Below, in pieces: positions 1 through 6,879 of a DNA stretch of 9,430 bases. The DNA lies in the NCBI GenBank assembly GCA_039934475.1, contig JBDTMC010000305.1, positions 1 to 9,430 on the forward strand, in the 5' to 3' direction. Position numbers and translations under genes: made by a program. The DNA comes from JBDTMC01 sp039934475 (GTDB lineage Bacteria; Acidobacteriota; Terriglobia; Bryobacterales; Bryobacteraceae). The notes under the pieces were generated by a model that had not been told where the DNA came from, ran no database searches, and worked only from the letters and a program-made list of their open reading frames with translations. Position 1 is the first letter of the stretch. The number at the start of each line of letters is the position of its first letter.

Positions 1-1
1 G

Positions 2-109
2 GGCGAGAGCACGCTAGGGGCGACTCGTATGGTGAAGGCAACCCAGCACATCTACCATGATGCGGCGCATCCTTCGGCGCTAGTGCTGCCGGTGATTCCC
101 AAGAAGTAG
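2..109 (+). CDS. C-terminal end of a probable CocE/NonD-type (S15-like) hydrolase, 5' truncated by window edge
   Basis: Only the last 35 codons are present, read in the frame beginning at base 2 and stopping at TAG 107-109. The tail contains the string TQHIYHDAAHPSALVLPVIP. This resembles the extreme C-terminus of CocE/NonD and X-Pro dipeptidyl-peptidase-like hydrolases, whose final beta-sandwich domain often ends with an IYHDxxHPSxLxLPV motif. These are alpha/beta-hydrolase esterases or peptidases, frequently secreted in acidobacteria. The catalytic domain lies outside the window, so activity cannot be judged. The gene is 84 bases upstream of the permease pair and on the same strand, so readthrough is possible but not shown. 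The family call rests on this short motif alone. Confidence 0.5.
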   Translation, partial: GESTLGATRMVKATQHIYHDAAHPSALVLPVIPKK

Positions 110-193
110 CGCGGCGGCGGCCCCCTACTTCTCACTTTGTGCGAACCCCGTCGCCCTTCCGTGCGTAACCTCTTGTGGAAGCGCAAGAAGAGC

Positions 194-1552
194 ATGAGCA
201 CCGCAGTCGAACCAGAAGAGAGCGTCGCGCCGATCAAGCTCGTGCCGGAGCCTCTAAAGCGCCGCCTTCGGCGTGAAACTGTCGGGCCCATCGGCCTCGC
301 CTTCGACCTTCTGCGCCAAACCGCTTCCAACATCTGGCGCAATAAGCTGCGCAGCTTCCTCACCATGTTCGGCATCGCCTGGGGAATCGCATCCCTCGTT
401 CTGATGTCCGCCCTTTCCGACGGGTTCCGCGATGGACAACGCAAGAATATGTCCCAGATCGGCGACAACCTGGTGATGCTCTTCGGCGGCCGCACCTCGA
501 AACAGGCCGGTGGGGAACGCGCTGGACGCCGCGTCTTTCTCCTGGAAAGCGATGTCGCCGCCATTCGCCAGTTCTGCCCGCGGGTGCAGATTGTCGCAGC
601 GGAGATGAAGACGCATGGCGTGAATGTCCGCAGCCCTTTCAACTCCGGCGCATTCCTTACTTTGGGCGCCTCTGAGGAATACCTCAAACTGCGTAACCTC
701 ACGCTGGCCGACGGCCGCTCCATCAGCGATGCCGACGTCCGCGAAGGGCGCCGTGTCGCCGTCCTTGGGAACAGCGTGGTCAAGCAACTGTTCGAGAAGC
801 GGCCTGACGTCATTGGCCAGACCATCCAGATCAACAACTATCCGTACCTCGTTATTGGCCGCATGACGGAGAAGGAACAGAACAGCTCCTACGACGGTTG
901 GGATAACGACAAAGTGGTCATTCCCGTCAGTGCGCTGAAGCGCGATTGCCCGCCGAATCGCGAGGTTTACTCGGAAGGCCGCGCCGATACCATCATCTAC
1001 CGTGGATGGAATTCCGCTGACTGGGAAGAGACGCAGCTCCAGGTGATCCGCACCCTCGGACGCATGCACGGCTTCGATCCCGATGACAAAAAGGCGCTGT
1101 ATGTATGGGACATGGTGGAAAGCGCCAAGCTTTTCGATTCGGTCTTTGACTCCGGTGAAATCTTCCTCGCTGTCATCGCCCTGGTGACGCTGTCCCTGGG
1201 CGGCATCGGCGTGATGAACACCATGATGATGGTGGTTTCCGAACGCGTACAAGAGATCGGTCTCAAGAAGGCTCTGGGCGCCACCCGCATGCGCGTGCTA
1301 TTAGATTTTTTCCTCGAAGGATTAATGCTTGCGCTGCTGAGCGGCTTGGCCGGCCTCACTCTGGTCCTACTACTCGCCGCCGCTATCAATTCTCTGCCCA
1401 TGCCGGCCATGTTCTCTGGACTCCCAATCAAGTGGGGCATGCTCGGCTTCGCCACCTCCGCATTGGGTTTGATTGCCGTACTTTCGGCCCTACCTCCGGC
1501 GTGGCACGCGGCCCAGCTCACACCAGTGGAAGCCCTTCGCCAGGAGAACTGA
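194..1552 (+). CDS. ABC transporter permease, MacB/FtsX type (first of tandem pair)
   Basis: This is an inner-membrane permease of the MacB/FtsX superfamily, 452 residues. A cytoplasmic N-terminal segment of about 50 residues precedes TM1 (about 55-74, containing GIAWGIASLVLMSALSDGF). A periplasmic core domain of the MacB_PCD type covers about 78-315. Three C-terminal helices follow (about 323-346, 371-396, 415-436). Between TM2 and TM3 lies the cytoplasmic coupling segment SERVQEIGLKKALGATRMRV (349-368), typical of permeases that dock on a separate ATPase. The protein ends TPVEALRQEN, the usual P-x-EALR tail. I chose ATG 194, which has a purine-rich AAGAAGAG just upstream; a TTG at 137 would add 19 basic residues. 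Unlike true MacB, no ATPase domain is fused. It sits 2 bases upstream of its paralogue, so the two probably form a heterodimer. The exported substrate is unknown; macrolide export should not be assumed. Confidence 0.9.
   Translation: MSTAVEPEESVAPIKLVPEPLKRRLRRETVGPIGLAFDLLRQTASNIWRNKLRSFLTMFGIAWGIASLVLMSALSDGFRDGQRKNMSQIGDNLVMLFGGRTSKQAGGERAGRRVFLLESDVAAIRQFCPRVQIVAAEMKTHGVNVRSPFNSGAFLTLGASEEYLKLRNLTLADGRSISDADVREGRRVAVLGNSVVKQLFEKRPDVIGQTIQINNYPYLVIGRMTEKEQNSSYDGWDNDKVVIPVSALKRDCPPNREVYSEGRADTIIYRGWNSADWEETQLQVIRTLGRMHGFDPDDKKALYVWDMVESAKLFDSVFDSGEIFLAVIALVTLSLGGIGVMNTMMMVVSERVQEIGLKKALGATRMRVLLDFFLEGLMLALLSGLAGLTLVLLLAAAINSLPMPAMFSGLPIKWGMLGFATSALGLIAVLSALPPAWHAAQLTPVEALRQEN
1542..1546 (+). 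promoter_or_regulatory. Shine-Dalgarno site for second permease
   Basis: AGGAG lies within the last codons of the first permease, eight bases before ATG 1555. It decides the start of the second permease against an upstream in-frame start at 1432, which would overlap the first permease by 120 bases. Confidence 0.7.
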
Positions 1553-1554
1553 AA

Positions 1555-2811
1555 ATGACCTGGCGATATCAGTTCTTCGAAGCTCTAGCGACACTGAAGT
1601 ATTACCAGCGGCGGACGCTGGTCACCATCCTCAGCCTCGCCTGGGGCGTCACCTGTTTCGTGATCTTGATGTCCTACGGAGACGGTTTTGGCTTCGCCCT
1701 CACCAAAGCCTTCCAGGCTGTCGGCCAGGACCTCGTGATCATGTTCGGCGGCCAAACCAGCGAGCAAGCGGGTGGCCTGCGTGCCGGCCGCAAGGTCCAA
1801 ATCGAGTTTGACGACGCGGCGGCCATCCGCGAGGCGGTGCCTTTGGTCGGCGCCATCTCTCCGGAAACCTACCGCGGCGTCCGCGCCATCCACGGCAGCC
1901 GGGAAAAGGACTCCGGTCTGCGTGGCGTCCTCCCCGAATATGGTGTCATCCGCAACATGACCGTCGTCGATGGCCGCTGGATTACACCCGAAGATAACTC
2001 TGGCCAGCACCGCGTCGCCGTCCTGGGGGCCAAAGTCGCTAAAGAACTGTTCGCCGGATCCCCGCCCGTCGGTGAAGAGATTACACTCAACGGAATCCGC
2101 TTCACGGTCATCGGCCTCCTCGAAAGCAAACTCCAGATCGCCAACTACAACCGGCCCGACAATGAGTGCATCTTCATTCCGTATGGGTCGTATGGCGTCT
2201 TCGGCGACAAGCGCTCCCCGATGTTCCTTGTCTGGATGCCCGTCTCCGGAGCCATGCGCGTGGAAGCCGTGAAACAGGTACGCGCCAAAATGGCTGAGAT
2301 CCATCGTTTTGCGCCGAACGACGAAAAGGCCGTCGAAATCATGGCCTTCAGCCAGTTCATGACCATCATCGACGGCATGACCCTGGCGGTGAAACTCCTG
2401 CTCGGTTTTGTGGGCGCGCTGACACTCGCCATTGGAGGCGTGGGCCTCGCCAACATCATGCTCGCCAGCGTCATTGACCGGACACGTGAGATCGGCATGA
2501 TGAAGGCCCTCGGCAGTTTCCGCCGCCAAGTACTGCGGCAGTTCCTCATTGAGGCATCGTTGATCGTGGGCGCGGGAGGCGCGCTTGGCATCGGATTGGG
2601 CGCCGTCGTCACCTGGCTCGTCGGTTCCATGCCGTTCCTCGGCCCGTTGTTCAAGGACGAGAGCGGCGCCGGCAGCATCGACCTCCATGTCTCCGTGCCT
2701 GCCATCCTGATCTCCACCGCCGTGCTGCTGTTCGTCGGGTTGGTAGCGGGCATGATACCCGCCCTCAAAGCCTCCCGGCTCGATCCCATCAAAGCTCTTC
2801 ACTACGAATAG
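1555..2811 (+). CDS. ABC transporter permease, MacB/FtsX type (second of tandem pair)
   Basis: This 418-residue paralogue of the preceding gene has the same architecture: TM1 at about 21-41 (LVTILSLAWGVTCFVILMSY), a periplasmic core domain at about 45-275, and three C-terminal helices (about 281-305, 331-357, 380-402). The coupling segment DRTREIGMMKALGSFRR is at about 308-325, and the tail is DPIKALHYE. Residues 60-81 (FGGQTSEQAGGLRAGRKV region) closely match residues 93-114 of the first permease (FGGRTSKQAGGERAGRRV), which supports origin by tandem duplication followed by divergence. The N-terminal cytoplasmic arm is much shorter than in the partner. The start follows a good Shine-Dalgarno and leaves 2 bases after the upstream TGA, so translational coupling is likely. 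Family knowledge suggests the two subunits form a heterodimer driven by a MacB/LolD-like ATPase encoded elsewhere. Substrate unknown. Confidence 0.9.
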   Translation: MTWRYQFFEALATLKYYQRRTLVTILSLAWGVTCFVILMSYGDGFGFALTKAFQAVGQDLVIMFGGQTSEQAGGLRAGRKVQIEFDDAAAIREAVPLVGAISPETYRGVRAIHGSREKDSGLRGVLPEYGVIRNMTVVDGRWITPEDNSGQHRVAVLGAKVAKELFAGSPPVGEEITLNGIRFTVIGLLESKLQIANYNRPDNECIFIPYGSYGVFGDKRSPMFLVWMPVSGAMRVEAVKQVRAKMAEIHRFAPNDEKAVEIMAFSQFMTIIDGMTLAVKLLLGFVGALTLAIGGVGLANIMLASVIDRTREIGMMKALGSFRRQVLRQFLIEASLIVGAGGALGIGLGAVVTWLVGSMPFLGPLFKDESGAGSIDLHVSVPAILISTAVLLFVGLVAGMIPALKASRLDPIKALHYE

Positions 2812-2837
2812 ATCCGCGCACAGCCACGCGCAACCAC

Positions 2838-2843
2838 TATTCT
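2838..2843 (+). promoter_or_regulatory. Candidate -10 element, possible leaderless promoter for the purine permease
   Basis: TATTCT ends seven bases before ATG 2851, so a transcript from it would start at or next to the start codon. No clear Shine-Dalgarno precedes this ATG (only GATAAGA), which fits a leaderless message. No recognisable -35 hexamer lies at the right distance, and readthrough from the permease genes 39 bases upstream is equally possible. Confidence 0.25.
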
Positions 2844-2850
2844 GATAAGA

Positions 2851-4158
2851 ATGCGTGCTGCCCTTGAGCGGTATTTTGAATTCAACCGCCTGGGCACGAA
2901 CTGGAAGACGGAGATCCTCGCCGGCTGCACCACGTTCGTGACCATGGCCTATATCATTTTTGTCAATCCATCAATCCTGGCGGAAGCGGGCATGCCTTTT
3001 GCCGCCGTCATGACCGCCACCTGTCTCGCCTCCGCTCTCGGCAGCATCATGATGGGCGCGGTCGCCCGCTACCCCATTGCTCTGGCGCCCGGTATGGGCC
3101 TGAACGCTTACTTCACTTACACTGTGGTTCGCGGGATGAATGTCCCCTGGGAAGTCGCCCTCGGGGCGGTCTTTATCTCCGGCCTTGTGTTCCTGGTGCT
3201 CACGATGGTGGGTATCCGCCAGCTCATCGTGAATGCAATTCCCACCGAACTCTACTCGGCCGTCGCCGTCGGCATCGGCCTCTTCATTGCCCTCATCGGA
3301 TTTCGCAACTCCGGCCTCGTGGTCACCAATTCCGCCACCATGGTGGGCATGGGCAGCCTAGGCAATCCACATACGCAGCTGGCTTTGTTCGGCCTGCTGC
3401 TGACCGCCGTCCTGATGACCTGGAATGTCCGCGCCGCCATGCTCATCGGAGTCCTCGGAACCACCGCCGCCGGAATCGCCGCGGGTCTGGTCACATGGCG
3501 TCCGGAGGTCTTCGATCTCACTCAACTGGGCCGCACCGCTCTGCATCTCAATGTGCGCGCGGCTGCCAAGCTGGGCTTGCTCGAGATCGTCTTCGTGTTC
3601 CTCTTCGTTGATCTGTTCGACAACATCGGCACCCTGGTCGGCGTGGGCAAGAAGGCTGGCCTGTTTAACGAAGCCAATCGTATTCCGCGCATGAACCAGA
3701 TCCTGCTCTCTGACGCCACTGCCACCATCGGAGGATCCCTTCTCGGAACCTCCACCGTAGTCAGCTACATCGAAAGCGCCGCTGGAGTTGTCGCAGGTGG
3801 CCGCAGCGGCGTCACGGCCATTGTCACCGGTCTGCTTTTCCTACTGGCGCTGCTGATCGCGCCTGTGATCGGCGCCATTCCCCCTTCCGCCACTGCGCCA
3901 GCGCTGATTCTGGTGGGTGCCCTGATGATCTCTCAAGCCGCCGAAATCCACTGGTCCAATCCCTTGGTCGCCATCCCGGCGTTCCTCACCATCACCACCA
4001 TTCCGCTCACGTTCAGCATCGCCAACGGCCTCGCCTTCGGCTTCACCGCGCATACGCTCTTGCGCGTGTTCCGGGGCGAATTCCGCCAGGTGAACTGGCT
4101 GGTGTACGTCTTGACCGCGTTGTTTTTAGCGCGTTTTGTCTACCTTGCCCGCGGCTGA
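2851..4158 (+). CDS. NCS2-family purine permease, AzgA/PbuG-like (guanine/hypoxanthine/adenine:H+ symporter)
   Basis: This is a full-length 435-residue polytopic inner-membrane protein, the usual size for the AzgA branch of nucleobase transporters. The N-terminus carries the AzgA-type sequence TEILAGCTTFVTMAYIIFVNP (20-40). Other signatures are ALAPGMGLNAYF (77-88), the TM8 motif FVDLFDNIGTLVGVGKKAG (252-270) and the TM10 motif GTSTVVSYIESAAGVVAGGR (299-318). In characterised NCS2 proteins, acidic residues in TM8 and TM10 bind substrate and protons; here D254 or D257 and E308 are the likely equivalents. TM8 reads FDN, where FDT is common in relatives. The fold should be 14 helices with a gate and core domain. 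Expected substrates are hypoxanthine, guanine and/or adenine; sequence alone does not separate them. The gene lies 39 bases after the ABC permease pair on the same strand, with no functional link apparent. Its TGA stop is one base from the stop of the convergent glycosylase gene. Confidence 0.92.
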   Translation: MRAALERYFEFNRLGTNWKTEILAGCTTFVTMAYIIFVNPSILAEAGMPFAAVMTATCLASALGSIMMGAVARYPIALAPGMGLNAYFTYTVVRGMNVPWEVALGAVFISGLVFLVLTMVGIRQLIVNAIPTELYSAVAVGIGLFIALIGFRNSGLVVTNSATMVGMGSLGNPHTQLALFGLLLTAVLMTWNVRAAMLIGVLGTTAAGIAAGLVTWRPEVFDLTQLGRTALHLNVRAAAKLGLLEIVFVFLFVDLFDNIGTLVGVGKKAGLFNEANRIPRMNQILLSDATATIGGSLLGTSTVVSYIESAAGVVAGGRSGVTAIVTGLLFLLALLIAPVIGAIPPSATAPALILVGALMISQAAEIHWSNPLVAIPAFLTITTIPLTFSIANGLAFGFTAHTLLRVFRGEFRQVNWLVYVLTALFLARFVYLARG

Positions 4159-4159
4159 C

Positions 4160-4855
4160 CTACTCTGCCATCAGCCGCCGCGCGCGCACAAACACGGCCC
4201 GCAGCATCTCCTCAGTCAACTTCCCGGTAGACGTGTTCTGCTGGCTCGGATGGTAGGAAGAGACAATCGCCGCGGAATGCCCGGGGATGCGATATTCCCG
4301 GTCGTGTGCGAACACAAACGGACTCCTGCTGCCAATCACTCCTCTATCCTTCAAGATAGAAAGGTACAGATCAAAGGCTAGTTTCCCCAACGCCACAACC
4401 ACACGCACGTCAGGCAGTAGGTCGATTTCCCGCTCCAACCAAACCCGGCAGTTGCGAAACTCTTCCGGTGTCGGCTTGTTGCCCGGCGGAGCACAATGCG
4501 CCCCCGCGGTAATGTAGGCGTCCGTCAGCGTCTGCCCGTCTTCCCTCGAAACGCTAGTGGGAATCGAAGCGAATCCAGTTTCGTGCAGCACCCGATAGAG
4601 AATCTCGCCCGATGCATCCCCTGTGAACATCCGGCCAGTACGATTGGATCCATGCGCGCCGGGCGCCAGCCCAAGGATCAGAACACGCCCCTCCGGATCG
4701 CCGAACGAAGGAACCGGCTTCCCCCAATAGTCCCAGTCGCGAAACGCCCGCCTCTTCTCAATCGCCACGGCGCGGCTATGCGCGATGAGGCGCGGACATT
4801 GCACGCAGGCGACAATCTCGTCCTGCAGCACTTTCAGTTGTTGAATCCGGTTCAA
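4160..4855 (-). CDS. Uracil-DNA glycosylase family 5 (UDGb type) with 4Fe-4S cluster
   Basis: This 231-residue base-excision-repair enzyme removes uracil, and in this family often hypoxanthine, from DNA. Motif 1 is GLAPGAHGSNRTGR (62-75) followed by MFTGDASG (76-83). Motif 2 is SYHPSQQNTSTGKLT (200-214), with H202. In family 5 the motif 1 position occupied by a catalytic acid or Asn in other UDGs is a small residue, as here (GLAPGA). D80 and N126 (in PPGNKPTP) match residues implicated in the Thermus UDGb enzyme. Four cysteines, C17 and C20 (CVQC) plus C121 and C136, fit the conserved 4Fe-4S ligands. The start is TTG 4855: a stop codon closes the frame just upstream, no earlier start exists, and GAGG lies immediately before it with short spacing. 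It starts 19 bases after the lipoprotein stop and is likely cotranscribed with it. Its stop lies one base from the convergent purine permease stop. Confidence 0.9.
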   Translation of the reverse strand: MNRIQQLKVLQDEIVACVQCPRLIAHSRAVAIEKRRAFRDWDYWGKPVPSFGDPEGRVLILGLAPGAHGSNRTGRMFTGDASGEILYRVLHETGFASIPTSVSREDGQTLTDAYITAGAHCAPPGNKPTPEEFRNCRVWLEREIDLLPDVRVVVALGKLAFDLYLSILKDRGVIGSRSPFVFAHDREYRIPGHSAAIVSSYHPSQQNTSTGKLTEEMLRAVFVRARRLMAE

Positions 4856-4874
4856 GACCTCAGTCTAGCAACGG

Positions 4875-5600
4875 TTATTCGCTGTAGATGTTGATCTGCC
4901 CGATGCCGCCCTGCACGTCGACGCGTACCGCCACTTTGGCACGCCCGTAGGACTCGTTCACCCAGGAATCGGCTTCTTTGGTCATGCCATGCACGCTGAT
5001 TTCGCCGATGCCGCCTTTGGCCTTCGCGATGGCGCCGACGTCCTTCGGAATGCGGACCGTCGCCTCGCCCACGCCACCACGGATGTTCAAATCGAAGCTA
5101 TGTTTCGGCGCGGAGCTGAACTTGATCTCCGTCTGTCCTGCGCCCATCTTGACGTTTACACTGCGCAACGTCAGCCCGCCCAAATCCAGTCGCGCTTCGC
5201 CCGCCCCCAGACTCGCGTCCAGATCAGTCGCCATCGAATCGTTCAGTTTTACGGTCCAATTGTTTACCACAGTCCCTGTAGTACCGCTGGCGCCGGTCTG
5301 TGCCACGCTCAACTGTCCTCGGAATCCCGTCTGCTCATACTTCACTTCGGGCTTCCACGAATCCACGTTGTAACGAAACTCACCTTCCATCAGCTTCTCG
5401 GCGCCTCCGCGAAGTGTCAGCTCTCCCGCGGCCATCTTTATTTCGGCGTGCACAATCTCCGCCTTCGGCAGATCGACGCTGCGCGTCTCGGTTCGGGTTT
5501 CGCCAACCGGTTGGCCGACGTTGAAGGTGCAAGCGGTCAGCGATAGAAGCAGCGGAGCCAATGCGAACAGGCTCGCCTTGCGAACTGATTTGGATGTCAT
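4875..5600 (-). CDS. Predicted outer-envelope lipoprotein with glycine-rich beta repeats (toast-rack/DUF4097-like)
   Basis: The protein has 241 residues. A lipoprotein signal peptide, with basic SKSVRK (3-8), a hydrophobic core and lipobox LTAC, places the lipidated cysteine at 24. The mature part is almost entirely predicted beta strand and contains six copies of a short unit with a G-[AVI]-G turn: IKMAAGELTL (54-63), ASLGAGEARLDL (129-140), VKMGAGQTEIKF (150-161), IRGGVGEATVRI (173-184), AKGGIGEISVHG (194-205) and VQGGIGQINIYS (229-240). This pattern fits the toast-rack / LiaF C-terminal / DUF4097-like beta-solenoid group, whose function is poorly known and sometimes linked to envelope stress. 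I chose ATG 5600 because AGGGAAG precedes it; ATG 5613-5615 would add five residues (MTGKL) and has no ribosome-binding site. It lies between the HD-GYP regulator (46 bases upstream) and the UDG (19 bases downstream), on the same strand. Confidence 0.75.
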   Translation of the reverse strand: MTSKSVRKASLFALAPLLLSLTACTFNVGQPVGETRTETRSVDLPKAEIVHAEIKMAAGELTLRGGAEKLMEGEFRYNVDSWKPEVKYEQTGFRGQLSVAQTGASGTTGTVVNNWTVKLNDSMATDLDASLGAGEARLDLGGLTLRSVNVKMGAGQTEIKFSSAPKHSFDLNIRGGVGEATVRIPKDVGAIAKAKGGIGEISVHGMTKEADSWVNESYGRAKVAVRVDVQGGIGQINIYSE

Positions 5601-5603
5601 GAG

Positions 5604-5610
5604 CTTCCCT
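5604..5610 (-). promoter_or_regulatory. Shine-Dalgarno site deciding the lipoprotein start
   Basis: On the minus strand AGGGAAG lies three bases before ATG 5600 (five bases if the core is AGGGA). It supports ATG 5600 over the in-frame ATG at 5613-5615, which has only CACTAG before it. Confidence 0.55.
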
Positions 5611-5646
5611 GTCATCTAGTGATAACGAGGTGATGATACCGAAAGT

Positions 5647-6813
5647 TCAGACCTGTCGTGATAACTGTTGTGCCAGGTTTCTCAGGGAGGGCGTCACAAT
5701 CTCGCTCTCCTGTACCACCGGTGGGCCATCCAAGACCGGTTCGCAGACTGCCTCGCGGAACACAGCAACCAGCCGAGGGTCCCGCCAGCCCTTGTCCACT
5801 TCCTTAGCGAGCAAATCGAGTGCCTCGGTATGCGTCAGGGGCGCTTTGTAGCTCCGACGGCTTACCAGTGCGTCGTAGATGTCCACCGTCTGCATGATCC
5901 GTGCCAGAAGGGGAATCTCTTCACCCGCCAGGCCGTCGGGATAACCACCCCCATCCCACCGTTCGTGATGTGACCGGATAATGGGGAGCACAGGCGCCAG
6001 GCTCTTCATGGGCCGGCAAATCTCCTCGCCCATGATAGTGTGCCTGCACATCACCGACCACTCTTCCTCATCCAGGCGACCGGGCTTGAACAGGATCGCG
6101 TCCGGCACGCACACCTTCCCGATATCGTGCAGATACACGCCGCGCCTCAAGGCCTGCAACTCTACCTGCCCCAATCCCAGCGCTTCACCCATTGCCACGG
6201 CGTACTTCGACAGCCGTCCACAGTGGTCGCCCGTTCCTTTGTCGCGCTGCTCCACTGCCCGCGCCAGGGCGAACAGGATCGTTTCCGCCTCATCCAGCGA
6301 GTCGATCGCCGATTTGTGCCGCAACATCGAACGAATTCGCGTCCTCACCACCTCCGGATGCAGCGGCTTCAATAGAAACTCGTCCGCTCCTGAGGCGATG
6401 CCCGCCACCTCGCTCTCCACACCTTGAATGCTTGTCAGGATCAGGATGGGAATCAGGTGCGTCCGGCGATCAGCCTTCACCCGCCGGCAGAAATCGGGAC
6501 CACTTAGCTCAGGTAGCACCATGTCCACAATCAAGAGGTCCACCCGCTCCTTCTGCAGGATCGAGAAGGCGTGGGCCGGCCCTTCCGCTTCGAAAATCCG
6601 GTAGGGGAACGCCCGTAGCGTCGCCCGAATCACTTTGCGGTTGATGGCAACCCCGTCCACAATCAAAATCGCCGGCGATTCGTGGACCAGGAAGAGACTG
6701 CCCTCCCGATCAAATATGTCGCCAGTTGTGGCCAATCCGATCGGGAAGATACTCTTTGCTGCTGCCATAGTCGGTTGATAAAAACAAATGCCCGCACTTC
6801 TCCTATCGGTCAC
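5647..6813 (-). CDS. Two-component response regulator with HD-GYP c-di-GMP phosphodiesterase domain (RpfG-like)
   Basis: This cytoplasmic signalling protein of 388 residues probably hydrolyses cyclic di-GMP under control of a receiver domain. An N-terminal extension of about 47 residues without recognised motif is followed by a REC domain (about 48-165): ILIVDG (49-54), phosphoacceptor D97 in LLIVDMVLPELSG, T127 and K149 in LLKPL. The HD-GYP domain (about 174-360) keeps D196-H197 (TGDH), HDIGK (229-233), H258 with G262, HHERWDGGGYPDGL (282-295) and ARIMQTVDIYDAL (304-316), so catalysis looks intact. The receiver has lost one of the two acidic residues that bind Mg2+ (VDG instead of VDD). GTG 6813 is chosen because AGAAGG lies four bases upstream; ATG 6768 has no such site and would give 373 residues. 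No sensor kinase is adjacent. It heads the minus-strand group with the lipoprotein and UDG. Confidence 0.92.
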   Translation of the reverse strand: MTDRRSAGICFYQPTMAAAKSIFPIGLATTGDIFDREGSLFLVHESPAILIVDGVAINRKVIRATLRAFPYRIFEAEGPAHAFSILQKERVDLLIVDMVLPELSGPDFCRRVKADRRTHLIPILILTSIQGVESEVAGIASGADEFLLKPLHPEVVRTRIRSMLRHKSAIDSLDEAETILFALARAVEQRDKGTGDHCGRLSKYAVAMGEALGLGQVELQALRRGVYLHDIGKVCVPDAILFKPGRLDEEEWSVMCRHTIMGEEICRPMKSLAPVLPIIRSHHERWDGGGYPDGLAGEEIPLLARIMQTVDIYDALVSRRSYKAPLTHTEALDLLAKEVDKGWRDPRLVAVFREAVCEPVLDGPPVVQESEIVTPSLRNLAQQLSRQV

Positions 6814-6879
6814 GATGCCTTCTGGGTTTAGTTGTTCCTCTCAAAATGGCTTATTTTAGGGAGTAAGGGATTTCGCACT

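Noticed and set aside
137..193. TTG start adding 19 residues to the first permease
   Set aside because: The extension is basic and unlike relatives. ATG 194 has a purine-rich site directly upstream. It cannot be fully excluded.
254..1252. A 332-codon open frame on the minus strand with a His-rich start
   Set aside because: It is opposite the first ABC permease. The HHHH stretch comes from the ATGATGATGGTGG codons for the Met-rich part of TM2, and no family resemblance is seen.
1432..1554. Upstream in-frame start that would extend the second permease by 41 residues
   Set aside because: The extension overlaps the first permease's last helix and has no family-like features. ATG 1555 has AGGAG eight bases upstream and gives the normal N-terminus.
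1585..2802. A 405-codon open frame on the minus strand
   Set aside because: It is a mirror of the second ABC permease, which has clear TM helices, coupling motif and Shine-Dalgarno. The antisense product is His/Asp/Gly-rich and domain-free.
5619..5665. Two direct copies of GTGATAAC (5619-5626 and 5658-5665) around the HD-GYP/lipoprotein junction
   Set aside because: An eight-base match, one copy inside codons of the HD-GYP gene. There is no third copy or dyad symmetry, so it is not convincing as an operator.
6814..6879. Divergent promoter between the HD-GYP and DinB-like genes
   Set aside because: A promoter must exist near here, but TTGTTC (6832) and TATTTT (6852) are only 14 bases apart and no better pair stands out, so none is annotated.
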